Below are positions 36,840 to 47,034 of a stretch of DNA of 64,000 nucleotides, piece by piece; the stretch's first letter is position 1; every line of letters starts with the position of its first letter. Source of the DNA: Pseudonocardia sp. ICBG1293. Lineage in GTDB: Bacteria; Actinomycetota; Actinomycetes; Mycobacteriales; Pseudonocardiaceae. Made by a program: the position numbers and the translations under genes. Location: NCBI RefSeq assembly GCF_020131355.1, contig NZ_JAHLEL010000085.1:1-64000 (forward strand), in the 5' to 3' direction. A model generated the notes under the pieces. It was not told where the DNA came from, ran no database searches, and saw nothing but the letters and a program-made list of their open reading frames with translations.

Positions 36840-38266
36840 CCTCGCACCCCGTCCTCGCCGGATCGGACCGCGCGGCGTTCGGCTCGCTGCAGCGCGCCTC
36901 CACGCCCCGCGCCGAGCGCTACCGCATCGGCAAGGGGCTGCGGAAGGTCGCACCCCGCTCGGGGCTGGCCACGTGGTCCCCGGACGTGCGCCGGGCCGAC
37001 CCGGTGGACGTCGTGGAGGCGCAGAACGCCGGCCGCGTGCACGAGCTCGTCCCGCTGCGGATCCAGCGGATGACCACCTCGCCGCACGCGTTCCTGCGCG
37101 GCGCCGCCGCCCTGCACGCCGCGGACTTCGCGGTGCTGCCCGAGACCGGCGTGCACCCCGTCATCTGCGGCGACGCCCACCTGGGCAACTTCGGCTTCTA
37201 CGCCTCACCCGAGCGTGACCTCGTCTTCGACCTCAACGACTTCGACGAGGCCCACCCCGGCGCCTGGGAGTGGGACCTGCGGCGGCTGGTGTCCTCGACC
37301 TGGGTCGCGGGCCGGGACTCCGGGGCGACCGAGGCGCAGTGCGGCGAGGCCGTGACCCGCTGTGTGACCTCCTACGCCGAACACCTGCGCCACCTCGCCG
37401 ACGAGCCGCTGCTCGCCCGCTCCTTCGACATCATGGACATCGACACCCTGCGCTCGGACGCCGACCACAAGACCTCGCGCCGGGTGATCGACAAGGCCGC
37501 GGAGCGGGCGCGGCGGCGCACCAGCGACCGCGCGCTGCCCCGGTTCGTGACCGAACAGGGCGGGGCGCGCCGGATCGTCACCGAGCCACCGCTGATCACC
37601 CACCCCGACGACGAGCACACCGCGCGCATCCTGGCCGCCCTCGACGAGTACCTCGCGACGCTGCCGTCGCACTGGAGCCGGATCCTGGGCGGCTACCACG
37701 CCGTCGACGTCGCCCACAAGGTCGTCGGCGTCGGCTCCGTCGGGCTGCGGGCCTACCTCGTGCTCTGCGAGGGCTCCAGTCCCGACGACGTGCTCTTCCT
37801 GCAGCTCAAGCAGGCGCGCCGGTCGGTCGTCGCGCCGTGGGTGCACGGCGGCGAGGCCTGGCACGCCCACCAGGGCCAGCGGGTCGTGGAGTACCAGCAG
37901 GCCCTGCAGACCGTCTCCGACCCGCTCCTGGGCTGGACGACGATCAACGGTCGCCAGTACTACGTGCGCCAGTTCCGCGACATGAAGGGCGCGATCGTCC
38001 CCGACACCCTCGACGCCACCGCACTGGCCGACTACGCCGACGTCTGCGGCAGGCTGCTCGCCAAGGGGCACGCCCGCACCTCGGGGGCGTCGATGATCGC
38101 CGGCTACCTGGGGAAGGGCGCCAAGGTGGCCGGGGCGCTCACGACCTTCGCCAGGGCATACGCCGACCAGACCGAAGCCGATCATGACGCGCTGGTCCGC
38201 GCGGTGCGGTCCGGACGGCTGTCGGATCGGACACCTGAGCAGGTGCCGGGCACGGCCATCGGCTAG
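36836..38266 (+). CDS. DUF2252 family protein
   Basis: A 476-residue protein of the DUF2252 family, distantly kinase-like (APH-type) in fold. Family landmarks: RMTTSPHAFLRGAAALHAADF, VICGDAHLGNFGFYASPERDLVFDLNDFDEAHPGAWEWDLRRLV (the GDAHLxNFG/NDFDE catalytic-like block), VVGVGSVGLRAYLVLCEG and YYVRQFRDMKGA. Residues resembling kinase Asp/Asn are present. The function is not known. Translation is coupled to tetR, but co-regulation with it is unproven. Confidence 0.88.
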   Translation: MTSHPVLAGSDRAAFGSLQRASTPRAERYRIGKGLRKVAPRSGLATWSPDVRRADPVDVVEAQNAGRVHELVPLRIQRMTTSPHAFLRGAAALHAADFAVLPETGVHPVICGDAHLGNFGFYASPERDLVFDLNDFDEAHPGAWEWDLRRLVSSTWVAGRDSGATEAQCGEAVTRCVTSYAEHLRHLADEPLLARSFDIMDIDTLRSDADHKTSRRVIDKAAERARRRTSDRALPRFVTEQGGARRIVTEPPLITHPDDEHTARILAALDEYLATLPSHWSRILGGYHAVDVAHKVVGVGSVGLRAYLVLCEGSSPDDVLFLQLKQARRSVVAPWVHGGEAWHAHQGQRVVEYQQALQTVSDPLLGWTTINGRQYYVRQFRDMKGAIVPDTLDATALADYADVCGRLLAKGHARTSGASMIAGYLGKGAKVAGALTTFARAYADQTEADHDALVRAVRSGRLSDRTPEQVPGTAIG

Positions 38267-38277
38267 GTTCTGGCCCC

Positions 38278-38532
38278 GTGACCGTCGTCGAAACCCTGCT
38301 GGTCTTCGTGGTCGCGCCGGCTGTCCTGTACTTCGCGGTCTGGGGCTGGATCGCGGTGCGGAACCGGAGCAACCGCCCCCGCTACAACGCGGGTGACCCC
38401 TGGCCGTACGAGCCGCTGTTCTGGATCGCCGAGCCGTCCGCTGCGGGGCACCACGCCGCGCACGCCGGACACGGCGACACCGCCCCGTCCGAGGGCGGCG
38501 ACACCCGAGGAGGTACCGGTGGCAAGTGGTGA
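38278..38532 (+). CDS. Small single-helix membrane protein (CtaJ-like?)
   Basis: An 84-residue protein with one N-terminal membrane helix (VETLLVFVVAPAVLYFAVWGWIAV), a short basic flank (RNRSNRPRYNAG), WPYEPLFWI, then a His/Gly-rich tail (HHAAHAGHGDTAPSEGGDT). This layout resembles small actinobacterial proteins annotated as aa3 oxidase subunit CtaJ, often followed by a DUF5130 gene, as here. I infer this from context and layout only. It overlaps the next gene by 14 bp, with that gene's SD (GAGGAGG) inside its coding sequence. Confidence 0.65.
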   Translation: MTVVETLLVFVVAPAVLYFAVWGWIAVRNRSNRPRYNAGDPWPYEPLFWIAEPSAAGHHAAHAGHGDTAPSEGGDTRGGTGGKW

Positions 38533-38998
38533 CCTCGCCGTCTTCACCGGCAACGAGGAGGACCTTCCCGAGGGGTCGGTCGTCACGAACTCCGGCCGCC
38601 TGTCGGCGGCCGAGCACTTCGTCGAGCGGTCCGCGGCGGCGCACCCGTTCACCCCGGTGCAGCTGACCCGCCTGGACGAGGCCCTGTACCTGGCCAGCCG
38701 CGAGACCGGGCTGCGGTTCGCCCTGTACCTGGGCGACCTGGGTGCCGACGCGCGGGCGACCGCGGTCGACCTGCACGGGCGCATCGACGACCACGACGAC
38801 GCGGTGCTCGTTGCGGTGAGCCCCGAGCAGCGCCTGCTGGAGATCGTGACCGGGGCGGAGGCGAAGGTCCGCCTCCCCGACCGCGGCGCGAAGCTCGCTC
38901 TCATGAGCATGGTCGCGTCCTTCAAGGAGGGCGATCTGTTCGGTGGTGTCCTGTCCGGGCTGAGGATGCTGGCCGACCAGGCCGGAAGCCGCCCCTGA
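38519..38998 (+). CDS. DUF5130 (TPM-like) protein
   Basis: A 159-residue soluble protein: MASGDLAVFTGNEEDLPEGSV, ALYLASRETGLRFALYLGDLGADARATAVDLHGRI, DAVLVAVSPEQRLLEIVTGAEAKVRLPDRGAKLALMSMVASFKEGDLFGGVLSGL. The pattern fits the TPM-domain/DUF5130 group found in actinobacteria, thought to help photosystem or membrane-complex assembly in plant relatives. The function here is unknown. The start at GTG 38519 has GAGGAGG about 6 nt upstream. Confidence 0.8.
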   Translation: MASGDLAVFTGNEEDLPEGSVVTNSGRLSAAEHFVERSAAAHPFTPVQLTRLDEALYLASRETGLRFALYLGDLGADARATAVDLHGRIDDHDDAVLVAVSPEQRLLEIVTGAEAKVRLPDRGAKLALMSMVASFKEGDLFGGVLSGLRMLADQAGSRP

Positions 38999-39080
38999 GC
39001 TGCGGCTCCCCGCGACCGCGGGCGCTCCGGGCGGGCACCGCGACGTGTCGGTGGCCCGGCCTGGGCCCGCGTGTCCGGCA

Positions 39081-39109
39081 CCGGTGGGTCACCGCGATCG
39101 GCCCACCGG
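39081..39109 (+). terminator. Hairpin after DUF5130 gene
   Basis: CCGGTGGG (39081-39088) and CCCACCGG (39102-39109) form an 8-bp stem with a 13-nt loop. The first mobile element's TAA (39113-39115) begins 4 bp later, so the pile-up entered right behind a terminator and harmed no gene. Confidence 0.55.
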
Positions 39110-39115
39110 CTCTAA

Positions 39116-39236
39116 GAGGTCGTTTCAGAACGACTTGTCGAGTTTCCATTGACCCCTCGACGACAGATCAAACGGCAGGTCAGATAGCCGCTTGTCGTCT
39201 ACAACAGACACGTCGACCTCGTTCTGAAATGACCTC
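39116..39236 (-). repeat. MITE type 1, copy B (121 bp, reverse)
   Basis: Identical to copy A on the opposite strand. TAA on both sides (39113-39115, 39237-39239). Starts the tandem cluster. Confidence 0.93.
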
Positions 39237-39239
39237 TAA

Positions 39240-39391
39240 GAGCGCCCGGCAAATGAGGTCGTGGGGGTGTCGTTGCAGGTAGAGGCACGGACTCTCCAGG
39301 CGACCATCAGGACATCAGCAATCCCATGATCACTTGCAGGTCCGTGTCTCTACCAACACCGACACACGGCCACCTCTACTGCCGGACGCTC
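39240..39391 (-). repeat. MITE type 2 (152 bp), internally deleted copy of the 28706 IS
   Basis: On the minus strand it reads GAGCGTCCGGCAGTAG and continues identically to the first ~98 bp of the IS at 28706-29686 (then one mismatch and 13 more matching bases, reaching the transposase start codon). It ends with CCGGGCGCTC, the IS right end. The middle (about 830 bp) is missing. TAA flanks at 39237-39239 and 39392-39394. Confidence 0.9.
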
Positions 39392-39394
39392 TAA

Positions 39395-39515
39395 GAGGTC
39401 ATTTCAGAACGAGGTCGACGTGTCTGTTGTAGACGACAAGCGGCTATCTGACCTGCCGTTTGATCTGTCGTCGAGGGGTCAATGGAAACTCGACAAGTCG
39501 TTCTGAAACGACCTC
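39395..39515 (+). repeat. MITE type 1, copy C (121 bp)
   Basis: Identical to copy A. TAA flanks 39392-39394 and 39516-39518; the latter is also the left TAA of IS copy 2. Confidence 0.93.
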
Positions 39516-39518
39516 TAA

Positions 39519-40498
39519 GAGGTCGCGCGGATTGGTCACAGCTTGGCCGCGGTCGAGTGTCTGGGGGCGAGGGCGGGTACGGGCCTGCCGATCATGAAGT
39601 TATCTACGCTTCGTGATCGTCTGGAGGCCGCGTGCCCACCCTGCCATCATGGCTGACCGAGCCGTTGTGGGACCAGTTCACCGCGCTGCTGCCTCATCGA
39701 GACGAGTTCGATCCCACCCATCCGCTGGGCTGCCATCGCCGCCGGATCGCGGATCGGATCGTGTTCGACAAGCTCCTGCAGGTACTGCGGTTCGGCTGCT
39801 CGTATGAGGGCATCGCTGACAGCACCTGCTCGGCGACCACCATCCGCGATCGTCGTGACGAGTGGATCAGGCTCGGGGTCTTCGCCCAGCTGCGTCGGAT
39901 CGTCCTGGACGCCTACGACCGCATCGTCGGTCTGCTGCTGCACGACATCGCCGTCGATGGCGCCATCACCAAGGCCCCCGGCGGCGGCGAGGTCGCCGGT
40001 CCGTCGCCGGTGGACCGGCGCAAACAGGGTATGAAACGTTCGGTGCTCGTCGAGGGATACGGCATCCCGCTGGGCCGAGTCCTGGCCGGAGCCAACCGGC
40101 ACGACTCCCCGCTACTGGGCCCCACCCTCGACCGCCTCGATGCTCTCGGCCCGCTGCCCGACGACATCACCGTGCACCTCGACGCCGGCTATGACTCCGG
40201 CAAGACCCGCGACACGCTGGCCGAACGAGGCCTGCACGGCGAGATCGCGCACAAGGGTGAGAAAGCGCCGATCCAGGCCACCCGCCGCTGGCACGTCGAG
40301 CGGACCAACGCTTGGCACAACAGCTTCAACCGGCTGCAGCGCTGCTACGAACGACGAGAAATCGTCGTCGACGCGTTCTTCGACCTCGCCGACACGATCG
40401 TCACACTCCGTAGCTTGATTCGGCAGGCCTGGACCACACACCGCTGGAACGCCCGACCTGCACGACGTCCATGATCACCAACCAATCCGCGCGACCTC
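39519..40498 (+). mobile_element. IS5-family insertion sequence, copy 2 (980 bp)
   Basis: Inverted relative to copy 1 (25333-26312), same length and same 18-bp inverted repeats. Flanked by TAA at 39516-39518 and 40499-40501. It sits between MITE copies C and D, both in the same orientation. Confidence 0.93.
39632..40474 (+). CDS. IS5-family DDE transposase (IS copy 2)
   Basis: 280 residues, identical to the product at 25357-26199, with intact DDE motifs (IAVDGAITK, HLDAGYDSGKTRD, VERTNAWHN). Both copies appear functional. Confidence 0.93.
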   Translation: MPTLPSWLTEPLWDQFTALLPHRDEFDPTHPLGCHRRRIADRIVFDKLLQVLRFGCSYEGIADSTCSATTIRDRRDEWIRLGVFAQLRRIVLDAYDRIVGLLLHDIAVDGAITKAPGGGEVAGPSPVDRRKQGMKRSVLVEGYGIPLGRVLAGANRHDSPLLGPTLDRLDALGPLPDDITVHLDAGYDSGKTRDTLAERGLHGEIAHKGEKAPIQATRRWHVERTNAWHNSFNRLQRCYERREIVVDAFFDLADTIVTLRSLIRQAWTTHRWNARPARRP

Positions 40499-40501
40499 TA
40501 A

Positions 40502-40622
40502 GAGGTCATTTCAGAACGAGGTCGACGTGTCTGTTGTAGACGACAAGCGGCTATCTGACCTGCCGTTTGATCTGTCGTCGAGGGGTCAATGGAAACTCGA
40601 CAAGTCGTTCTGAAACGACCTC
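40502..40622 (+). repeat. MITE type 1, copy D (121 bp)
   Basis: Identical to copy A. TAA flanks 40499-40501 and 40623-40625. Its right end lies 36 bp before the response regulator start, so it probably forms part of that gene's 5' region. Confidence 0.93.
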
Positions 40623-40658
40623 TAAGGTGTCCCGCATGTGTAGCGGGAGGACCGAGCG

Positions 40659-41330
40659 GTGACCGGCCCCACCGGCAGCCCGATCCTGATCGTCGACGAC
40701 CACGAGCTGGTCGGGTCCGCCCTCGCCCTCAACCTGCGCGCCGAGGGTGAGGACGCGACCTTCCTGCCGGTCCGTTCCGCGGCGGCCGTGCTCGAGCACG
40801 CCCGGCGCGGCCCTCCCGGCCTGATCGTGCTCGACCTCGACCTGGGCCGGGACGCGGAGGGCAACCGCATCGACGGGGTCCGGCTCGTCGGGCCGCTGCG
40901 CGAGGCGGGCTGGCGGGTCGTGGTGCTGTCCGGCAGTTCCGACGCCGGCCGCGTCGGTGCCGCCCTGGACGCGGGCGGATTCGTGTTCGTCCCGAAGAAC
41001 GCCCCGTTCCCGGCGCTGCTCAGCGCCATCCGGGAGGCGCACGCCGGGCGCTCGATCATGCCGCCGGGCCGCCGTGAGCAGTTCATCCGGCTGCACCGCG
41101 ACCGCGAGCACGAGCGTCGCGACCTGCACGAGAAGCTCGGCAGGCTCACCCAGCGCGAGCGCGAGGTCCTCGCCCTGCTGGCCGGGGGCAAGCGCGCGCA
41201 GTCGGTGGCCGACCACTTCGTCGTCTCGCTGGCGACGGTCCGCACCCAGATCCGTGCGGTGCTGACCAAGCTGGAGGTCGGCTCCCAGCTGGAGGCCGTC
41301 GCGCTCTACCGCAAGGCCGCCGGCTTCTGA
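40659..41330 (+). CDS. NarL/LuxR-type response regulator
   Basis: A 223-residue regulator. Receiver domain: PILIVDDHELVGSALAL (acidic pocket D13/D14), phospho-acceptor D59 in LIVLDLDLG, VVVLSGSSDAGRVGAAL, and Lys in FVFVPKNAPF. C-terminal HTH: LTQREREVLALLAGGKRAQSVADHFVVSLATVRTQIRAVLTKLEVGSQLEAVAL. GTG start at 40659. Paired with the histidine kinase gene 100 bp downstream. A MITE ends 36 bp upstream, so the native promoter may be gone or replaced. The regulated genes are unknown. Confidence 0.92.
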   Translation: MTGPTGSPILIVDDHELVGSALALNLRAEGEDATFLPVRSAAAVLEHARRGPPGLIVLDLDLGRDAEGNRIDGVRLVGPLREAGWRVVVLSGSSDAGRVGAALDAGGFVFVPKNAPFPALLSAIREAHAGRSIMPPGRREQFIRLHRDREHERRDLHEKLGRLTQREREVLALLAGGKRAQSVADHFVVSLATVRTQIRAVLTKLEVGSQLEAVALYRKAAGF

Positions 41331-41430
41331 CCCGTTCGGCCCACAGCACGGCCACCGACGGTCGCCGAGAATGACGAGTCCTATCATCGCTTTCTCATCA
41401 TTCCGGCGACATCTTCGGAGCGGAGGGGAT

Positions 41431-42990
41431 GTGGCGTCCGGTTTCCTCGGCGTGGTGCTGGGGCCGCAGCGGAGGGCCCGGTTCCTGGCGGGTCACCTCA
41501 CCGACGTGCTGGTCGTCGCGGTGCTGGCCGTCCTGGTGGTGGCCGTCAGCCGCCCCGCCGTGGTCGACGGCAGGATCGACATCTCCGACGCGACGGCGGT
41601 GCTCACCCTGGTCGCGGCCGCGGTCGGCTCGGCGGCGGCGATCGTGGCCCTGGTGACGGGCCGGCTGTCCGGGGACCCGCGGCCGTCCTGGTTCGGGGCC
41701 GCCCTGCTGCTCTACGGGGTGGTGCTCCTCCCGCTGTCCGCACTGGTCCTGCCGCAGAACCCGGAGGGCACCCCGCGGCTGGCCGTGCTCACCATGTTCG
41801 TGATCAGCCTGTGCATCCTGGTCGCCGCGCTGCGGCCACCGGCCGTCCTCGGGGCCTGGGGCGGCTGGGCGCTCGCCGGGGTCGCCCTCGTCATCGGCGC
41901 GGTCGTCGCCTCGCAGGCGGAGAGCTCGCTCACCCGGGTGCTGGCGAGCTCGCCGCTGTACTCGGTGGTCGTGCAGAGCGGCTGGGCGCTGGTCGCGGTG
42001 CTGTTCCTGCTCGACGGCTACCGCCGCCCGAGCCGCGTGCGGGCCCGGATGGGGCTCGGTCTGCTGATCGTGGCGGTGTCGCAGCTGTACCGGGCGATCG
42101 TCCCGGGCCAGGCGCCCACGGTCGGCCTGGTCTACCCGTCGCTGCGGGTGCTGGGGATGGCCGTCGTGCTCGCCGCGCTGCTGACCATGGCGCTGCGGGC
42201 GGTGACCCGGATGCAGGACGACTACGACCAGCTCCAGGACACCCTGGGCGAGGCGTCGGCGCTGCTCGAGCGGGCCACCGGCCAGACCGCCGAGCGCGAC
42301 CACGAGCTGCGCAACGGCCTGGCCGGCCTGGCCGGGGCCGCGCAGCTGCTGACGACCCGTCCCGGCGACGACCCGCAGGTCGCCCGGATGCGCGAGGCGG
42401 TGCTCGCCGAGCTGGACAGGCTGCGCCGGATGCTGCAGACCCCGATCGTCGCCGAGGACACCGCGACCGACCCGATGGTCGACGGGCGCGCCGCCGCCCT
42501 GCTCGACTACGGCCCGGCCTACGCCCCGGCCGCCCCGGCCCCGCAGGCCGACACCGGCGGCGGGCACGACGTCGGGGAGGCGCTGCGGACCCTGGTGGAC
42601 CTGCGCGACGGCCGCGGCATCACCCTCGACACCCAGGACGGCCTGCCCCCGGTCGCCGCGCCCGCGTCGCTCACCCGCCAGGTCGTGACGAACCTGCTGG
42701 CCAACTGCGACCGGCACGCGCCCCGGACCCCGGTGGTGGTGCGGGCCCGCCTCGCCGACGAGCCGGGACTGGTCGCCGTCGAGGTCCGGGACCACGGCCC
42801 CGGTCTGCCCGGCGGGCAGGAACAGCTCGAGATCGTCCGGGGGCGGCACGACGAGGCCGCGGGCGGTTCCGGGCTCGGGCTGCACATCAGCGCGCAGCTC
42901 GCTCAGGAACACGGCGGCACCCTGGTACTCCGTACGGTGGACGCACCCCGCGGCTGTCTTGCCGTACTCACACTTCCGGTGGCCCGCTGA
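41431..42990 (+). CDS. Membrane sensor histidine kinase
   Basis: A 519-residue kinase partner of the response regulator. The N-terminal half has about 7 membrane helices (for example VLVVAVLAVLVVAV and ALLLYGVVLLPLSALVL) with no large external domain. A short coiled segment (DYDQLQDTLGEASALLERA) leads to the H-box ERDHELRNGLAGLAGAAQLL (His ~291). ATPase: NLLANCDRHAP (N box), VRDHGPGLP (G1), GGSGLGLHISAQLA (G2). GTG 41431 follows GGAGGGG; an ATG at 41371 would add 20 residues. The signal is unknown; the seven-helix layout suggests a membrane or lipophilic cue. Confidence 0.88.
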   Translation: MASGFLGVVLGPQRRARFLAGHLTDVLVVAVLAVLVVAVSRPAVVDGRIDISDATAVLTLVAAAVGSAAAIVALVTGRLSGDPRPSWFGAALLLYGVVLLPLSALVLPQNPEGTPRLAVLTMFVISLCILVAALRPPAVLGAWGGWALAGVALVIGAVVASQAESSLTRVLASSPLYSVVVQSGWALVAVLFLLDGYRRPSRVRARMGLGLLIVAVSQLYRAIVPGQAPTVGLVYPSLRVLGMAVVLAALLTMALRAVTRMQDDYDQLQDTLGEASALLERATGQTAERDHELRNGLAGLAGAAQLLTTRPGDDPQVARMREAVLAELDRLRRMLQTPIVAEDTATDPMVDGRAAALLDYGPAYAPAAPAPQADTGGGHDVGEALRTLVDLRDGRGITLDTQDGLPPVAAPASLTRQVVTNLLANCDRHAPRTPVVVRARLADEPGLVAVEVRDHGPGLPGGQEQLEIVRGRHDEAAGGSGLGLHISAQLAQEHGGTLVLRTVDAPRGCLAVLTLPVAR

Positions 42991-43159
42991 TCGGGTGGCG
43001 GCGTGTCCGCGACCTGCCGTTCCGTCCACGGAAGGTCTTTTCGTCGCCGCGAGCCATTCCCACGCGCCCCACGCGATCTCATACTGGGTGACGCAACGGC
43101 ACGGTGCGATGACGCGATGGTCGTCCGCGCTGCCGTTCGCCGGCACGAAGGAGGTCACC

Positions 43160-43483
43160 ATGGCGCACGAGAACGACGGCACCGACCGCAGGACCCCCGC
43201 CACCCCCACGGCCGCGGTCCTGACACCGCCGACGGGCCTGGAGCCCGTCCCGGCGCTGCCCCGGCCGCGCACCCCGTCCGAGCCGCGGACCCCGGCCGGG
43301 CCGCCCACGCCCGTCGTCGGGCAGGTGGGGCTCTGTACCTGCGGCCACCCGCAGGAGATGCACGAGCACTACCGCCCGGGCACCGACTGCGGCAGCTGCG
43401 GGCCGCGTGCCTGCGCGGGCTTCCGCTCCGCCGACGAGCCGGCGTCGGCGAACCCGCTGCGGCGGTGGCTGCGCCGCCGCTGA
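43160..43483 (+). CDS. Cys/His-rich mini-protein (HEHYR motif), copy 2
   Basis: A 107-residue relative of the protein at 5429. Strong SD (AAGGAGG, 7 nt before ATG 43160). Pro/Thr-rich N-terminal half, then LCTCGH, MHEHYRPGTDCGSCGP and ACAGF, ending in the basic tail WLRRR. The Cys spacing and HEHYR-x-GTDCG core match copy 1 exactly, apart from one inserted residue before the last Cys. Probably a zinc-binding knuckle. It follows the histidine kinase by 169 bp and is followed by a strong terminator. Function unknown. Confidence 0.78.
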   Translation: MAHENDGTDRRTPATPTAAVLTPPTGLEPVPALPRPRTPSEPRTPAGPPTPVVGQVGLCTCGHPQEMHEHYRPGTDCGSCGPRACAGFRSADEPASANPLRRWLRRR

Positions 43484-43498
43484 CCCCCCGACACGCGA

Positions 43499-43533
43499 AC
43501 GGCGCCCCGGGAGCTCGGCTCCCGGGGCGCCGT
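43499..43533. terminator. Strong bidirectional hairpin between mini-protein and pepN
   Basis: 16-bp perfect stem: ACGGCGCCCCGGGAGC (43499-43514), loop TCG, complement at 43518-43533. Located between convergent genes, serving both. Confidence 0.8.
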
Positions 43534-43543
43534 CGTGCGTGGG

Positions 43544-46150
<2,607 letters not shown>

Positions 46151-46248
46151 GTAGGTCCTCTCCGGGTGTGGTGTCGTCCGGCATCCAATCACGGTGGGTC
46201 CGGCGCGGCCCGTGGAATCGGCGGCGCGTGGTGTGCGTTGCGCCGTAC

Positions 46249-46875
46249 ATGACGACCGCTGCTGCCGACGGCAAGGCCCGCATCGACATCTGGTTCGACC
46301 CGCTGTGTCCCTGGGCGTGGCTGACCTCCCGCCGGGTGCTGGAGGTGGAGAAGGTCCGCGACGTCGACCTCACCTGGCACGTGATGAGCCTGTCCGTGCT
46401 GAATGAGGGCCGTGACCTGCCCGAGCAGTACGTGGAGATGATGAAGAAGGGATGGGGCCCGGTGCGGGTGTGCATCGCCGCCGCCGAGCAGCACGGCACC
46501 GAGGTGCTCGCGCCGCTCTACACCGCACTGGGCGAGCGGATCCACAACCAGCAGAACAAGGACTTCGACGACGTCATCGCCGGCGCGCTGAAGGAGGTCG
46601 GCCTGCCGGAGTCGCTGGCCGCGGCCGCGCACTCCACCGACTACGACGAGAAGCTGCGCGCCAGCCACCACGAGGGCATGGACCCGGTGGGCCTGGACGT
46701 CGGCACCCCGACCATCCACGTCGACGGCGTGGCGTTCTTCGGGCCTGTCATCTCCCGCGTCCCGAAGGGCGAGGACGCGGGCCGGCTGTTCGACGGGGCC
46801 CGGCTGCTGGCCGAGAACCCGCACTTCTTCGAGCTCAAGCGCACCCGGACCGAGGACCCGTCCTTCGACTACTGA
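46249..46875 (+). CDS. Rv2466c-type DsbA-fold protein (mycothiol-dependent nitroreductase family)
   Basis: A 208-residue DsbA-fold protein very like M. tuberculosis Rv2466c, which uses mycothiol to reduce disulfides and activate nitro-compounds. Landmarks: IDIWFDPLCPWAWLTSRRVLEVEKVRDVDLTWHVMSL, AEQHGTEVLAPLYTALGERIHNQ, DVGTPTIHVDGVAFFGPVISRVPKGEDAG. The active site reads CPWA, with no second Cys (Rv2466c has CPWC), so it may work by a one-Cys mycothiol mechanism. It is followed by a strong terminator and divergent from pepN. Confidence 0.9.
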   Translation: MTTAAADGKARIDIWFDPLCPWAWLTSRRVLEVEKVRDVDLTWHVMSLSVLNEGRDLPEQYVEMMKKGWGPVRVCIAAAEQHGTEVLAPLYTALGERIHNQQNKDFDDVIAGALKEVGLPESLAAAAHSTDYDEKLRASHHEGMDPVGLDVGTPTIHVDGVAFFGPVISRVPKGEDAGRLFDGARLLAENPHFFELKRTRTEDPSFDY

Positions 46876-46903
46876 CCTGCTCCGGCGGGTGATCGCCGCG
46901 GCC

Positions 46904-46938
46904 GAGGGGGCCGGTGCCGACCCGGCACCGGCCCCCTC
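46904..46938 (+). terminator. Strong hairpin after the Rv2466c-like gene
   Basis: GAGGGGGCCGGTGCCG (46904-46919), loop ACC, complement at 46923-46938: a perfect 16-bp stem. Confidence 0.8.
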
Positions 46939-47034
46939 CGTCGTCGGTGACCCGCGACGGCGGCCGCTCGCGATCGCGAACGGGATCGCCGGTTCGACCG
47001 CGGGGGCCGGGGCGGGGCGCCAGAGTGCGCGGCC

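Noticed and set aside
39395..40622. Composite transposon bounded by MITE1 copies C and D
   Set aside because: Each junction has its own TAA, which is explained by separate insertions; movement as one unit is not shown.
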